From NCBI RefSeq assembly GCF_027887165.1, contig NC_077228.1:422051207-422115206 (forward strand): a stretch of 64,000 bases of DNA, read 5' to 3'. Shown here in pieces: positions 21,671-33,815 of this stretch. The notes beneath the pieces are model-generated. The model was not told the origin of the DNA. It was given only the letters and a program-made list of their open reading frames with translations, and ran no database searches. Both the position numbers and the translations under genes were made by a program. Position 1 is the stretch's first letter, and each line of letters starts with the position of its first letter. The DNA comes from Monodelphis domestica. Its lineage: Eukaryota; Chordata; Mammalia; Didelphimorphia; Didelphidae.

Positions 21671-22615
21671 GGCACAAGTGGAAGAACAGTACTGTACACA
21701 CTAACTAAACTGCAGAAGCTACACAAGCTTGAGGCCAAAAGAAATGGCACCAAGGTTCTAGGCAAATACTTTTTGCCTAGGTTTGTACCTCTGTGTTTCT
21801 TTTGCTTTGCTTTTTTAGTCTTCCAAGTCCCAGCTTCTTAGGCAATTTCTGGCTGGTGTCTGATAGTCTGTGTTTGCAGAGGCACACATTAGATTCCCAT
21901 AGTGTGAAAGTGCTAAACTCATTACTACAGCAGGAGCATTTCCAAGTTTCACCAGATTCTGTCTGTAGAGAGAAAAGAAACAGTTCTTTTACAATATCTA
22001 ATTTTCTTTCTCCAACAGCTAATAATCAAATATCTACAAGGAGAAGTGAAATCTTTAAGGGTTTAAAAATACTTTCCTATATTTTTCCATTAAAGGGTCA
22101 GGCCATGGTCTGAATCTCACTGAAGAAGTCACAAGTATACTCATCAGGGTCAAAAGGGTGGATAGGACAAAAAGCTCAAATTCCTTTTTGGTAACTATAG
22201 CGTTTTCCTGTAAATATAACTCTATACACAGAGACTTCTGCTTTCAGTTCAGCTGACTGGATTAAAGAGAGAAAACAGGCAAAACCACCACTCATCCAGC
22301 ATGTATGTGCATTTTGCTAATTCATAAACAAAATAGGCCCTGCTTATTCAAAAACTGGAATGTCCCTTTCCTTATATTGTGATTGCTAAATAAACTGTTT
22401 AGCACACCTGTTTAAACTTCCAGGAGACATTGGGAAAAGAGTTCATTTGTATTCACCTCACCTTATTTGGTTACATGATTACTGTGCAGTAAGACTGGTG
22501 AAAGCAATATTTTACCCAAGTCTAACTATTCCTTACATATTGGGTTACAATGAAATGGCAATTTTGTGATGATTAACACTATTAGAATAGAAACAGATGA
22601 AAGGACTTGGCTATT
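21671..22615. other. Unassigned, apparently unique DNA upstream of the coding start
   Basis: No repeat family was recognised across about 940 bp. It may contain conserved intronic sequence, for example 22200-22500, but no motif proves this. Confidence 0.4.
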
Positions 22616-22619
22616 ACCA

Positions 22620-23225
22620 CCCTCTAAGACCCTCAGGCTCTTAACCCAGGAGTCATTCTTAACTCCTCTCTCTCTTTCCCCTCCAATCTAGTCTGTTGCT
22701 GAGACTTTTCCATTTTACTTATGTAGCATCTCTGGTGCAGGTCCTCATCATTGTGTATCTGGTCTATTGCAGTATCCTGCTTCAAGGCTTTTCTCACTCC
22801 AATCCATCTCCTATTCAGCCACTAAAGTAGTTTTCTTATAAGAAAAGTACTGGTCAGTACTATGTACTATGTAGTATTATGTCCTACAAAAAGTACATTA
22901 CTTCTTTACTTAGTAAACTCCAGTGACTCCCTATCACCTCAACAATCAAATACGAAATCCACTGCTTGGTGTTTCAAGGTGTTTCAACCTCCCTTGCCCT
23001 CTACCTTTCCAGCCTTATTATGCCCCACATATACTCTTCAACCTAGTGCGAATAGCCTGCATGCTGTTCCATCAACAAGATGCTTCAAGATACAAGATAC
23101 TCTTAAATGCAGGCATTATCTCTGACCATCCTCTATATTTGGAATTTTCTCCCTTCTCATCTCTACCTACTGAGTTTTCTACCTTCCTTAAGACCCAACT
23201 AAAAGCCCACCTTATTTTTTAAATT
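22620..23225 (+). repeat. L2 LINE 3' part, sense, first segment
   Basis: The L2 ORF2 end is recognisable: 'ggtgcaggtcctcatcattg', 'ctattgcagtatcctgcttc', 'ctcactccaatccatctcct', 'aaactccagtgactccctat'. It is interrupted by an antisense L1 and resumes at 23495. Confidence 0.85.
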
Positions 23226-23494
23226 CAAAATGTTTATGTTACTTTCTTAAGTTCTGAGCTGTCTCCCTCCTCCACACTGTACCAGAGAAGGCCATTATTG
23301 GCCAAAGATATCTTTCATAGATATTTTTATAGGTATAAAACCATGCAATGCCTACTTCTATTTATCAGCTCTTTCTCTGGAGGTGGCTATTTACAGTTAT
23401 TCTCTAGACAATACTGCTGTTACTGCTTACTATATATTCTCTTGGTTCTGCTCATTTCATTCTGTTATTTCATGAAACTTTCCATGTTTTCTAG
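23226..23494 (-). repeat. L1 3'-region insertion, antisense
   Basis: The plus strand is the reverse complement of the marsupial L1 3' region: 'gctctttctctggaggtggc', 'acaatactgctgttactgct', 'cttggttctgctcatttcat'. It splits the L2 copy. Confidence 0.75.
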
Positions 23495-23625
23495 ATTGTA
23501 TATATTTGTTGTCTTCCTTTTGGACTGAGAATTCTTTGAGGAATGATCTTTGCCTCCTGTTATAGCCCTAGGACTTATCATAGTACCTGGCACACAGTAG
23601 GTATTTAATAAATGCTTACTGACCA
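23495..23625 (+). repeat. L2 LINE 3' end, second segment
   Basis: This completes the L2 copy: 'ctgagaattctttgaggaat', 'atagtacctggcacacagta' and terminus 'ggtatttaataaatgcttac'. Confidence 0.85.
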
Positions 23626-23819
23626 ACAGCTCTGATATCATGTCATTTACCCAATCAAAGAACTCTTCAGAAGCAACCCCACCCTCCTTAGATTGTTTAG
23701 TATGAAATATCAATATAGATAACACAGATTCAGTCAACTGTTATAAATTTATTTCCTACTTCTTTCCTACATGAATCTTTTGCGCCAGACATACTCATCC
23801 ATTCATTGTCCTACAAACA

Positions 23820-24310
23820 AATATGAAATCACAGAAGTATAGAGCTGAACATGGACATTCAAGACGGCCTGACTCAAAATCATTTACAATCAGAAGTAGA
23901 GCCAAGATCTGTAATGAGGTCTCCTAAATCTTGTTTGCCTTCACTGGCTCATTCTGTCCTCCCTACTTTTTGCTTCCAATATTCCCTTGCCTATAATGCC
24001 TTTCTACCTTTCCCTATCTAGATCCTATTTATTCCTTAAGATTTTACCTCCTCCATAAAAGTTTCCCTCATCATAATCATCACAGGTCACTGTGATCCCT
24101 CTTTCCTTTGAACAGAAAAGTGTACTGTAACATTAAAGTACTAAACAAATGTAAATTATTAGTGATAATAGTAAATGAATGATTCATTATCTATGTTGCT
24201 CTGTTGCTATCTACCTGCAGGTGGCATTGCGCTGTCAGTTATATTTTTCTGTAAAAATTCCATCTTTCTAATTGAACTATAAGCTTCTTGAGGTCAGAGA
24301 TGAATTATAT
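23820..24310. repeat. MIR-like fragment (antisense) followed by L2 fragments (sense)
   Basis: 23825-23930 reads as an antisense SINE ('tcacagaagtatagagctga' onward). 23950-24110 and 24240-24310 are L2 3' pieces ('gcctataatgcctttctacc', 'aactataagcttcttgaggt'). Confidence 0.6.
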
Positions 24311-24334
24311 AGACATAATAAAACCCCCCAAAGG

Positions 24335-24560
24335 CAACCTGAAATAGTAGATAGAGAACTGGTCTTCCAATCAGACACCTGAGTATAAGTCCCATCTCTG
24401 ATACATATTAGTTATGTGACCTGGGGAAAGGCACTAAAACTATCAGTTACCCCCATGAAATTCTCTAGTGCTATAATTTGAAGAACCAATATTGATCTTC
24501 ATTGGTAAAATGAGTTTCCTCATAAAGAGTTCCTTAGACCAAGGAAATCACAGGTCTAGA
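24335..24560 (+). repeat. tRNA-derived SINE, diverged
   Basis: The tRNA-like head ('atagtagatagagaactggt', 'agttatgtgacctggggaaa') is followed by a body ending 'gaaatcacaggtctagaac'. The same body type begins at 32650, so this is a SINE type distinct from MIR. Family name uncertain. Confidence 0.65.
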
Positions 24561-25365
24561 ACAAAATAAAAATGTTCACAACCTCTAACAGTATCTTACA
24601 CGATAAATGATTGGTTAACTGGCCATCTGGCTAACTGAAAAGCCAAAGGAAGAAGAGCAAGATAAATTATGACTATTTCAAGAAGCATTGGAACAAAAGA
24701 AGAAATTTCAATTGGCTCACAAAACTGGGAACCTCACTACAAAAGGACAATGACATTTACAACATATATCACTGCAGGCTAGTTATTGTGAGTAAAGGGA
24801 ATTGTTATCAAAGTATATTTCAAAAGGTAAGGTGATGGTCTGGAAAAAACCTCTCAGCTTGTATCAGAGAGGAAAACAGTCCTTATTCAAGGAGGAACAA
24901 TGTAAATGTCTGAAGGAGTTAGTGCTGCATGGAATCCTTGGGCAATTAGTTGTTCTAGGTATCTAATACTCAAAAGTTAACCCTTTAAAATTCTAAAACT
25001 TTAAAATTTTAACTTATTTTGAACCTTTTCTTGATTAGCATTAATCATCGTGGTGTACCACAGACACAGCTGAAGATAAAGTATTTTAGATCATTGATAT
25101 CTTTCCTAATCTACATCTCTCTCCACCCTGAATGCTAAACTCTGGAGCACAGAAGTTGTAGTATAAGGCTCTCTTAATCTTTTCTGTATCCATAGACACT
25201 TCTGGCAAACATGGTGAAAGCCTTTGGACCCCTTCTCAGAATAATGTTTTTAAATGTATAAAATGAATAACCTTATAGAATATTAAAGGAAACCAAATAC
25301 ACTGAAATACACTTTTCAAAAACCTTTTTTTAAAATTTATGTACCTCAAGTTAAGAATGCTGTAT
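24561..25365. other. Unassigned DNA
   Basis: No gene or confident repeat call. Confidence 0.45.
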
Positions 25366-25369
25366 TATA

Positions 25370-25605
25370 GAGGAATGAGTCTTAATTAGTCTAGAAATAG
25401 CCCTACATTTTGGTCTTAGCCTTGATGTTCACTAGGTACATAGCCATAGGCAGACTACAACCCCTCTCAGTCATAGTTTCCTCACATGTAAATTTAAGAT
25501 AATAATATCTATCTCTCAATTAATTTTAATTAATTAATTAAAACACTCTGCTAAGTCTTCCTTAAAATGCCATATAAATGTAAGCCACAATTATTAATAA
25601 CCATT
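25370..25605 (+). repeat. MIR-like SINE, very diverged
   Basis: Order of head, 'agtttcctcacatgtaaat' and 'gccatataaatgtaagccac' end is consistent with a CORE-SINE. A TTAA-rich tract interrupts it near 25520-25540. Confidence 0.5.
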
Positions 25606-26865
25606 TCCTCCTTGGAGAAATGAACAAGATAATATCTGCCCTACCTACCTCATGAGTTTCCTATGAGGAAAGTTCACTGTAAACTCAAGGTGTTTTCATT
25701 GGTTAAAGTACTGTATGACTTTTTATTATCATCTGGTTGGCATGTCTTCAGTGTGATACACTTAACATCTTCAAGGATTCTCACTTCCCCATCTCTTTTA
25801 AACATAGCTACATTGTAGAGTTAATATATGTTCAGGGATTACAGTATTTGTTCATTTCCTGCCCTTTCTGTCCCCACATATTGCAAAACTGTTCTGTCTT
25901 TTCTCTCTTCATGAATGTCCCTATTGTTTGCAGTCAGAATGTTTACTTCTCATTACTTTCTTCCCTTTACTGTTATTTCTTAGTTCTTCTGTTTCCTGTT
26001 GCTTTTTCATGGCTCTCAGCTTTCCCCTGAAAGCTGGTGTTTAAGACAAACTGCTAGTGTATTACAGTTACTTTTCTTCCCCATTGTATGATGGGTATAA
26101 TCACTGGGACATCATCATTTCTCCAATTGTTTGCCACTCAGGGGCAATAGCTCCTTTCTACTATTAATGTCAAAGTATTTGCACTTATAACATGATGAAA
26201 ATGTGCTTACGCTTTAAAAATATAGAAATGTATTATAGTAGTATTATATTATACATGTATCATAGTACTGAAGAAAGTCCCAGTCATACAGCATATCCCC
26301 CAAATCATAAAGATAGGGGGACAAATTATGACGTCTAACTGAGCACTGTAAAATTTATAGACAATAGTTATACAGTGCAATTTTATGGTATGACCTACTT
26401 CCAAAACACATCTTTACTTCTAAACCAACATCTTTTTGGAAGAAAAAATATCTTTAGCAACTCTCTGAAATTCCTTGTCCGCATCTCTTGACCCAGGACA
26501 TTTGCATGAATCTGATCAAAGTGAAAAGGATGTTGGGACAAGTGAGAAGGTAATTGAGAATAATCATCTGATGCTGGTAATAAGGTATCCTCAATCATGT
26601 AGTGCTCCCCTAGAGTTTCTCTTAGTTCTTCCTCTTACCCTCTCAAGAATAAAATAACAACAGCTATACTGAAAGGGGTAGTCATGTAATCTTGTGACTT
26701 ATGTACTCCCTGGGAAGTTAGAGGGAAGATTTCTGTTCTTTTCCCACTGTTCTCCAAATCTCATCTTTCCTTTTCATTTCTCCCAGTGAGTTTTTCCTCC
26801 CCAAATTGAGGTGAGGAGGTAAGATTCAGTCTAATCAGATTGAGATAACTACGGATTATAATGAT
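25606..26865. other. Unassigned DNA
   Basis: No gene or confident repeat call. The 97-codon frame at 25737-26030 has no recognisable domain. Confidence 0.45.
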
Positions 26866-26869
26866 ACGA

Positions 26870-27012
26870 ATAATAATAGCTGATATTTAGAGAGTACTTT
26901 AAGGTTTACACAGTACTTGATAAACATTGTCTCATTTGATCCTCACAATAATCCCATAAGGTTGGTATTTCAAGTATCATTCTCCTTTACACATGAAAAA
27001 ACAGGTTAAGAG
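26870..27012 (-). repeat. MIR-like SINE fragment, antisense
   Basis: The plus strand shows 'ttaaggtttacacagtactt', 'tctcatttgatcctcacaat' and 'tttacacatgaaaaaacagg'. The tRNA head is missing. Confidence 0.75.
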
Positions 27013-28735
27013 CCTACCAACCAAATCAATTGTGTTTAAAGAACTATTGAATTCCCAGAAAACACAATCAGCTCCAATCTATACCCAGAGATATGAACGA
27101 GGGGATTGGACACCCTTTAGCTTTGAAAAATAAAATCAACTGACTAGAGAGGAAGAGAAACAATAACTCTTAGTCCATATTAGCCACTTGCCATCCTGAC
27201 TTGAAGGACAAAGTCTAGCAGAAGAAAGACAAAGGGAGGAGGAACTACACAAGGATGAAGCCTAATTCCCTAAAAGAATGCATGGGAGGCAGAGAATGAT
27301 TGAAAATATCATATGTAAATTTTGTAACTTTCTCCTTGGATTCATTCCGGTGACACCACCTCTCCCTGACAGGGTCCCTGCAGTAACTACATATAATACT
27401 TCAATACTTCCAGAATCTGTCATTTCTGCTGACACAAATCACAATCCACTTCTAATTTAAAAGATTTGTCTTCAAAAGTTGATGTAGCAAAAAAACCACA
27501 ACCCCAAAACAGCAATATCATTAGAAATAGGATAAAAATCCTGAAAAATCCTGAAAGAAAGATGTTGGAGTATTTTCAAGAAGCTAGGAAGAGCAGGTGG
27601 AAGAGCCCAGGTATGATCAAATAAAAGTATTATCAGCTAAGAACCAGTAGGGGACATCAGTGAGCTAAATTATGGAGCTTAGGAAGGAAAATGAAGGGTC
27701 ACAGGGACTGGTGGCCTGTCATGTCTCAGGTGGGAACTGCGTCTTAATTAAGTTCTATTTAAGAGTGTGTTCCCAGTATAGAATATTTTCTGCAGTATTT
27801 CATAGTATCATGTTCTATGTGCATTAATAATGATTTCCAGTTTAAAATCTTTGGGGTGAGGAAGAGGGTTCTTGTACCCTTACTAGAGCAATCTGAAGTT
27901 TTCAAACTAGAGTATTTTTTTTTTTGCTAATCAAACAGTCTAGTATTAGCACTTTCTAGACATGAAAGTCATCATCAATAGTCATCAGTTGAATTGCACG
28001 TGCTCCTATGGTGCCATACATTATTTACCACCTGGAAAATTACCAAAGGCCAAGATAGAAAACCGGCAGATGAAAACTTCTGGGGCTGTGAGTCTGTTCT
28101 GTGAATGACATACTAGACATCCTTGTCTCTAATGAAGCAATATTTCAACACTTGTCACTCTGGACAGATAGCATGTTTTCCCTAAAATATCAACACATAG
28201 TTTTCAAACCCCCGTTACTAAAAATAATGGGTAAGGATGGAAGTCTGCCAGTGGGCCACACAAGGCTATTGTCATCTGCCTTATTTTGTTCACACCAGAT
28301 TCCTTTGGAGGAGAAGGGGTAAGTGAATGGAGATAAGGAGATTAGGGCAAGAACAAAACAAGTACCTGGGGCTGACTTATTTTTAAAGACAGGATTTAAG
28401 GATCTGGGTCAAGGCAGAGAAGAAGGAAGAGACAATGATCAGGCCATTTTCCCCCATAGCTATTGGTGTAATTATGGGAGGTGGTCAGGGGAGGGATATC
28501 AGGGCAGAACTGTAGTTCTAGATTTTTCCAGACTTGTGAGAATGCAGATCATCTACTGGTGGTCAAATGGTTTAATGGGACTGAGTTAAATATAATTTCT
28601 TTTTCCATTATTGTGGAAGATCTTTACTGAAAGGACACATTTCTATTTTTAGTAACCTATCAGAATACTTCAAACTCTTCTTTGGTCTCTTGAGCAATCA
28701 TTTTAGTAATGATTGTGCTGGAACATATATCGAAA
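27013..28735. other. Unassigned, largely repeat-free DNA
   Basis: About 1.7 kb without a recognised repeat or gene. The 73- and 88-codon frames at 28101-28322 and 28323-28589 adjoin in one frame around a stop, but resemble no known protein. Confidence 0.4.
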
Positions 28736-29450
28736 TATGTCATTCCATTCCCCACTCAGTAAACTCCAGTAGCTCCCTATTCCTTCTAAGGGTCAAGAAG
28801 ACTGGAGCTCAGATCTGACCTCAGACACTTATTAGCTGGGTCACCTTGGCAAGTCACTTAATCTCTGAATGCCTCATCTGTAAAATGGGAATAATAATAG
28901 TACCTACCTTGTGAGTAAGGCTAAGATGAGATAATAATTATAAAGCACTTATTTTTGAAAGCCTATTATTACCAAGAACCCCATATAAACTCTTCTTTAT
29001 TGGCACTTAAGGTTCTATATAACATGGCCTCAATTTACCTTTCTAGTCTTATTGTATATGACTTCCTTTCATTACACTCTATGTGCTTGACAAACTGTCC
29101 TTATTTTTAATAAAAAAAAAACACCCCTTATCCTCCCCCCACCCCTCTGTATATCCTAGCTCACATGACTGGAATGAGCTGCTTCATCTTAGAATCTAGT
29201 CTCCTTCTCGACTCCAGTTCATGAACTACCTTCTTGATCTCCACGCCTGCTCATGCTTTCCTTACACCACAAATTAACCTGCATTTATTTTGTATGTAAT
29301 TATATATGTACATGTTGTCTCCTTATATAGTCCTTGAGGACAGGGACTACTTCACTTTTGTCTTTATATCCCAATTGCCTATCACTGTGCCTAGTTCAAA
29401 GTAAATACTTATATTCTTGTTGTTTGAACGAATGCTTAGATGCTAGTTAG
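28736..29450 (+). repeat. L2 LINE 3' part, sense, with a SINE inside
   Basis: L2 blocks: 'agtaaactccagtagctccc' near 28757, 'ataacatggcctcaatttac' near 29019, 'ttgaggacagggactacttc' near 29333 and a degraded terminus near 29410. A MIR-like SINE separates the first block from the rest. Confidence 0.8.
28793..28985 (+). repeat. MIR-like SINE inserted in L2
   Basis: 'tctgacctcagacacttatt', 'cacttaatctctgaatgcct', 'catctgtaaaatgggaataa' and 'gagataataattataaagca' follow the CORE-SINE order. It lies inside the L2 copy. Confidence 0.8.
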
Positions 29451-29690
29451 ATTATGCTTACTGCTTGGACACAGGAGTTCTCAGTTATCATCTGACCTTT
29501 GTTTTTTCCCCTTGCTGGGAATTTTTAAAGGTTCTTAAAAGCCCTTCTGTATAATCTCATCTATCATTCTTTTGCCCTTAACATCTATGGGAAATGATTT
29601 AATTGGAAAATTAGAAAGAATCCTTTGAAATTTGTTCCTAAAATAATCATAGAGAAAATATTTTTTCCTAATTTGATTTACTTCAATAAA
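29451..29690. other. Unassigned DNA
   Basis: No repeat or gene recognised. Confidence 0.4.
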
Positions 29691-29697
29691 CATTCAT

Positions 29698-29900
29698 TAA
29701 GGGACAGCTAGATGGCTCAGTGCATAGACAGCCAGGCCTGGAGATGCGAGGTCTTGGATTCCAATTTGGTCGTAGACACTACCTAGATAGGTGACTCTGG
29801 ACAAGTCACGTAACTCCAATTGTCTAACCCTTACCACTCTTCTGCCTTGAAACCAATACTTAGTATTGATTCTAAGACAAAAGATAAGAGTTTAAAAATA
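29698..29900 (+). mobile_element. SINE1-type SINE, sense
   Basis: Starts 'aagggacagctagatggctc', carries 'cagccaggcctggagatgcg' and ends 'aagataagagtttaaaaata'. The motif TCATTAA occurs on both sides and may be a short target duplication. Confidence 0.85.
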
Positions 29901-29904
29901 AATA

Positions 29905-30750
29905 GTCATTAAAACATATAAGTCACTGTGCAATGAAAAATAAAATAGATAACTCTTATAAAAGAGCTTTCCATCCGATGGAGACTGCAGATAATAAAAA
30001 TCAATCTAAGACAGAAAATGAGAGAAACTAAGATAAAGGAGAGAACTAGATAAAGTATAACATGAAATCTAAGGACAAAGTTTTCTCTTTCAACCAGGCT
30101 GCATATATGGGGGGGGGGGGGAGATTTTGACAAGTAGAGTTATGGCAAGACCATACATAAATTCAGGAAAGAGTAGGATGAGACTGGGCATTATCTTGGA
30201 TGGATTTGTGCTCAAAGAGTACATGAAAGGAAACAAAATGAAGTAACTCAAAAGTTATTGTCAGCCATTTAAATATATGCCTGAGGAATTTATATTTAAT
30301 TTATAGGCAATAGAAAGCAAATTTAGTTTTGAAAAAAAGATCAATAAAAATCAGACCCTGTGTAAGAGGGAGATTATTTTGGACAAAAGGTTGTAGAGTA
30401 GAAAGACAGGAAACGAAATCTATTTAGCAGGTTATTACAACTGTCTAGGCAAAAAGTAATGAGGATCTGAACCATATTAGTAGAAGTGTGAGTTTAAAGG
30501 ACAAGATGGATATAAGAGTTACACATGGAGGTAAAGTCAGTAAGACTCAGAAATTGAATGGATATAAAAATGGATGGAGGTGATAGATGATTCAAGAAAT
30601 ATTTCAACATATCGATCAATCAAAAATATATTGGTCAGTAAACATTTATTAAGAGCTATGTGTTAAATGTGTTAAGTTCTGGGTATACAAAATGGGTCAA
30701 AAGATTGTTCCTAAATTCAAGAAACTTACAATCAAATGAAAGATATCAAC
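29905..30750 (-). repeat. L2 LINE 3' part, antisense, two segments
   Basis: 30090-30600 follows the antisense L2 3' part ('ataggcaatagaaagcaaat', 'attacaactgtctaggcaaa', 'tgaggatctgaaccatatta'). 30640-30750 covers the L2 terminus again ('taaacatttattaagagcta'). A G-run lies at 30110-30121. Confidence 0.65.
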
Positions 30751-31095
30751 CAGCTGACTGAAAAGATGACAGGAACTAGAGACTTTGCAAGACTTTCTCC
30801 TAGTTAAAGAGAAAGGCATGCCTTTATTATTTCTATGGATTTCAGCAGAAGAAAAACTTTTCAAACAGATAATAGGAAATGACTCTTCTGTGGAATGAGC
30901 TTCTTTAAATTCCTATTCTGGCTTCTCATTTGGGTTGCAAATGATGAGAAAACTCTGAAAGATTCCACCATGTTAGAAAGGTTTCAAGAATGGGAATCAT
31001 GATGATCTATGTGTCATATGAAGACCAACCTAAGGACCAAACTAGATAAATTCTGAAAGGTTTGTTCAAAACTAGAAGGCTGGCCACCAGGTGTT
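30751..31095. other. Unassigned DNA, possibly more L3/CR1
   Basis: Little can be recognised. Its position before the L3/CR1 copy suggests it may be the more degraded 5' part of that copy. Confidence 0.4.
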
Positions 31096-31099
31096 ATGA

Positions 31100-31832
31100 G
31101 GCTGATGTTTTTAAATTACTGTATCAAATGAAAGAGGGGCATTGATTAAGCTGTAGAGCACCCTAGAAGGTAACCATGATGATTGTGTTGAGTCCATACC
31201 ATAAGAAGGCTAGAAGTAAGGATGAAGGATGTTCATGTGGCACATAAAGAGGTCTTCAAGTGTTTTATAGGTTATGACATGGAAGAAGGTTTAGCCTTTT
31301 TAGAGGAATGTCCTGGAAGCAACAGGTAGAAGTGGCAAAGGGAAGACTTCAGCTTGATGTAAGGAAAATATTTCTAAAAATTGGAGCTATCCAAATGTAA
31401 AATTGTTGTTCAGTCATTTTAGTAGTGTCCAACTCTTCTTGACCTTATTTGGAATTTTTCTGGCACAGATAATGGAGTGGTAATGCATTTCCTTCTCCAG
31501 CTCATTTTACATGAGGAAACTGAGGCAAACAGATAAGTGACATGGCCAAGGTTACACAGTGAGGAAGTATCTGAGACTAAATTTGAACTCAGGAAGAGGA
31601 ATCTTCTAGACTCCAGGCCCAGCATTCTTCCTCTGGACTATCTAGATGCCTAAATGCTAAACAGGCTGCACCATAACATAGTGATTTCCCCAAAATACCT
31701 CTTTTGAAGTTTTTCAACAAGAGAATGATGACAACTTATCAGGTACATTGTTACAGAGATTCCTTTTTAGTTTTGGATTGGATTAGATGGCTATGAGATT
31801 CTTTCCAACTCTAAAATTCTGTGATTCTGTGA
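31100..31832 (+). repeat. L3/CR1 LINE 3' end with a SINE inside
   Basis: CR1/L3 blocks: 'gaggtcttcaagtgttttat' near 31251, 'cagcttgatgtaaggaaaat' near 31350, 'ggattggattagatggctat' near 31775 and the diagnostic terminus 'attctgtgattctgtga' near 31816. It is split by the antisense SINE at 31402-31651. Confidence 0.85.
31402..31651 (-). mobile_element. tRNA-derived SINE with RTE/BovB-like tail, antisense
   Basis: The plus strand begins with the reverse-complement tail ('gtgtccaactcttcttgacc', 'catttccttctccagctcat') and ends with the tRNA-like head ('tggactatctagatgcct'). Confidence 0.82.
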
Positions 31833-31839
31833 AAACTGA

Positions 31840-32645
31840 TTTTAAATTTTAAGTTCATCTAGAAGGGTGATCATTTTCATCAGTGGAAAAAGGAAGTAAG
31901 GAGCAAAAAAAGGAACTGTAACGTGGAGGGAGAGAAGGGCATTAATAATGAGTTTATAAGTTTTTCCTACTTCATAGTTTTGTCTTGGCTGCTTGAAAAG
32001 GAAAGTGAAACATCATTATCCTTCTCCACAACATCTGTCAACTCAAAAGAAGGTGTTGACTAGTCAGGCTTATTGCCTTAGATTGTTTTTGCTATGAGTC
32101 TTGTGAATAGCTTGTCAACTTAGAAATCTGACAGTGGTGTTTTCTTCATGGAAAAAAATCCAAGTAATTCAAAGACTAAAGAGCAAAGCTGAAGTAACAA
32201 AACATAAGAAAATATATTTTCTGACTATTCAGAGAAGAAAACAATGAGCATAGAGTCACAAACCACTTGTCACCATAGTATGAAACAGCAAATCTGTATA
32301 ACAAATTGACATTTAGGTGAACTTTATGATTATGAATAATGTTAAAAAGTAAATTAACTTAAGTCTTTTTTATATGTGTGCTTATCATACATTTAAAATT
32401 TGAATATTTTACATGGTTTCCCCCTGGTTGTTTATTTGGTATAAAGGCCAGAAGTGCAAATGATGTGGGGAAGGGTAGAGAGGAATCAGAATGCAGAAGA
32501 GCATGAAAAAGAGAAAAATAATGCTATTCTTATAGGTCTTGGAAAAAATGAATCAAAAACTATGGTGCACTTTATTTTTGTTTTGTCACATGCTCTTGCC
32601 TCATCATCACATGGAAATGTGCTTCCACATTCTCTCCTAAAGAAC
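31840..32645. other. Unassigned DNA
   Basis: No gene or repeat recognised. Confidence 0.45.
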
Positions 32646-32649
32646 TATT

Positions 32650-32830
32650 AGAGAGAGGCAGCATGAGTAGAGGACAGAGTTGGTTTTGGAGGCAGAAAAC
32701 CTAGAGTCTGTGTGCCTCTTGCACATACAGACTATGTGACCCCAGGAAGTCATTTCGCCTTTCCGTGATCCAAGAAACTCCTAAAGACTCTAAGTTGAAA
32801 AACAAGTGGCTGATCTATTCTAGTCGAGTA
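32650..32830 (+). repeat. tRNA-derived SINE, same type as 24335-24560
   Basis: The head 'gaggcagcatgagtagagga', then 'gactatgtgaccccaggaag', is followed by 'aaactcctaaagactctaag', a body unlike MIR. Family name uncertain. Confidence 0.6.
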
Positions 32831-32989
32831 TGTTTTCTCTCTACACCCATGAATTCATAAGTTCAGAGAAAATAAAAGGAACTCTAAGCACTGAGGATCA
32901 AATTTATTGATTGTGGGAAAGGACCTGGCACAATGGTGATTTAAGATGGAAAACTAATTATTATAAATTGGAAATTATTTCTCAAATAA

Positions 32990-33600
32990 AAGGGAAGTCA
33001 GCAGAGTTAAATTTATAAAAAGGCAGATGTTCATCAACTGGGAAGAAGTTCAACAAATCATGGCATATGAATGTAATGGAATATTACTGTGTAGTAAAGA
33101 AATAACAACATATGATGAATGTATATCTGAAGTAAAGCAAGATTTACATGAACTAATTCAGACAAGTAAGCAGAGGCAAAAAGCAATTAATTTATTTTAA
33201 TCTCTTACTTTCTGTCTTAGAATCAAATTGGTTCCAAGGCAGAAGAGCAATAAGGGCTAGGCAGTGGAGATGAAGTGATTTTCCTAGGGTCACACAGCTA
33301 AACTAGGAAGTTTCTGAGGTCATATTTGAACTCAGGACCACCTATCTCCAGGTCTGATTCACAAACCACTGAGCAACCCCTCCAAAAGCAATTTATACAG
33401 TGACTACAGCAATGCATGTAGAAAGAATAATAAGCACAAAACAATAAAAATGAAGATTTCAAAATTCAATATGTATGGTTCTAAAGACGAACAATGAGAA
33501 GACTCTTCCCCTCTCTCCTTTGAAAAGGTGTGGAAAAAAATTAATCTATTTTTTACAGGTGTGAGGTACTCAGTGGTAGCAAACATTTTCAATTTTTTTT
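32990..33600 (+). repeat. L1 ORF2 3' part with a SINE inside
   Basis: 'gttcatcaactgggaagaag', 'aatgtaatggaatattactg' and 'gcaagatttacatgaactaa' match the end of marsupial L1 ORF2. It continues after the SINE with 'acagtgactacagcaatgca'. Confidence 0.8.
33197..33385 (-). mobile_element. SINE1-type SINE, antisense, with target duplication
   Basis: The reverse-complement SINE body runs from 'aatctcttactttctgtctt' to the head near 33380. AAAAGCAATT occurs just before it (near 33178) and again just after it (near 33384), so the insertion and its target duplication in the L1 are visible. Confidence 0.85.
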
Positions 33601-33815
33601 CAATTTATTCATCAGTTTTGTTGATTTTTTTTTCTCTTCTTCCTTTTCCTTTAAAAAATTGTTATGTGGGATAACTCTTTGGAAGGAAAAGAAGATGAAG
33701 ATTCAGGTAGAAATTCAGGTAATATAAGCACACCCCCCCCACATCAATAAAAATTATTTTTAAAAAATCCATTCTTACCAGAAAAGGCTTATTTAAAGAT
33801 AGCCATTCTTTAGAG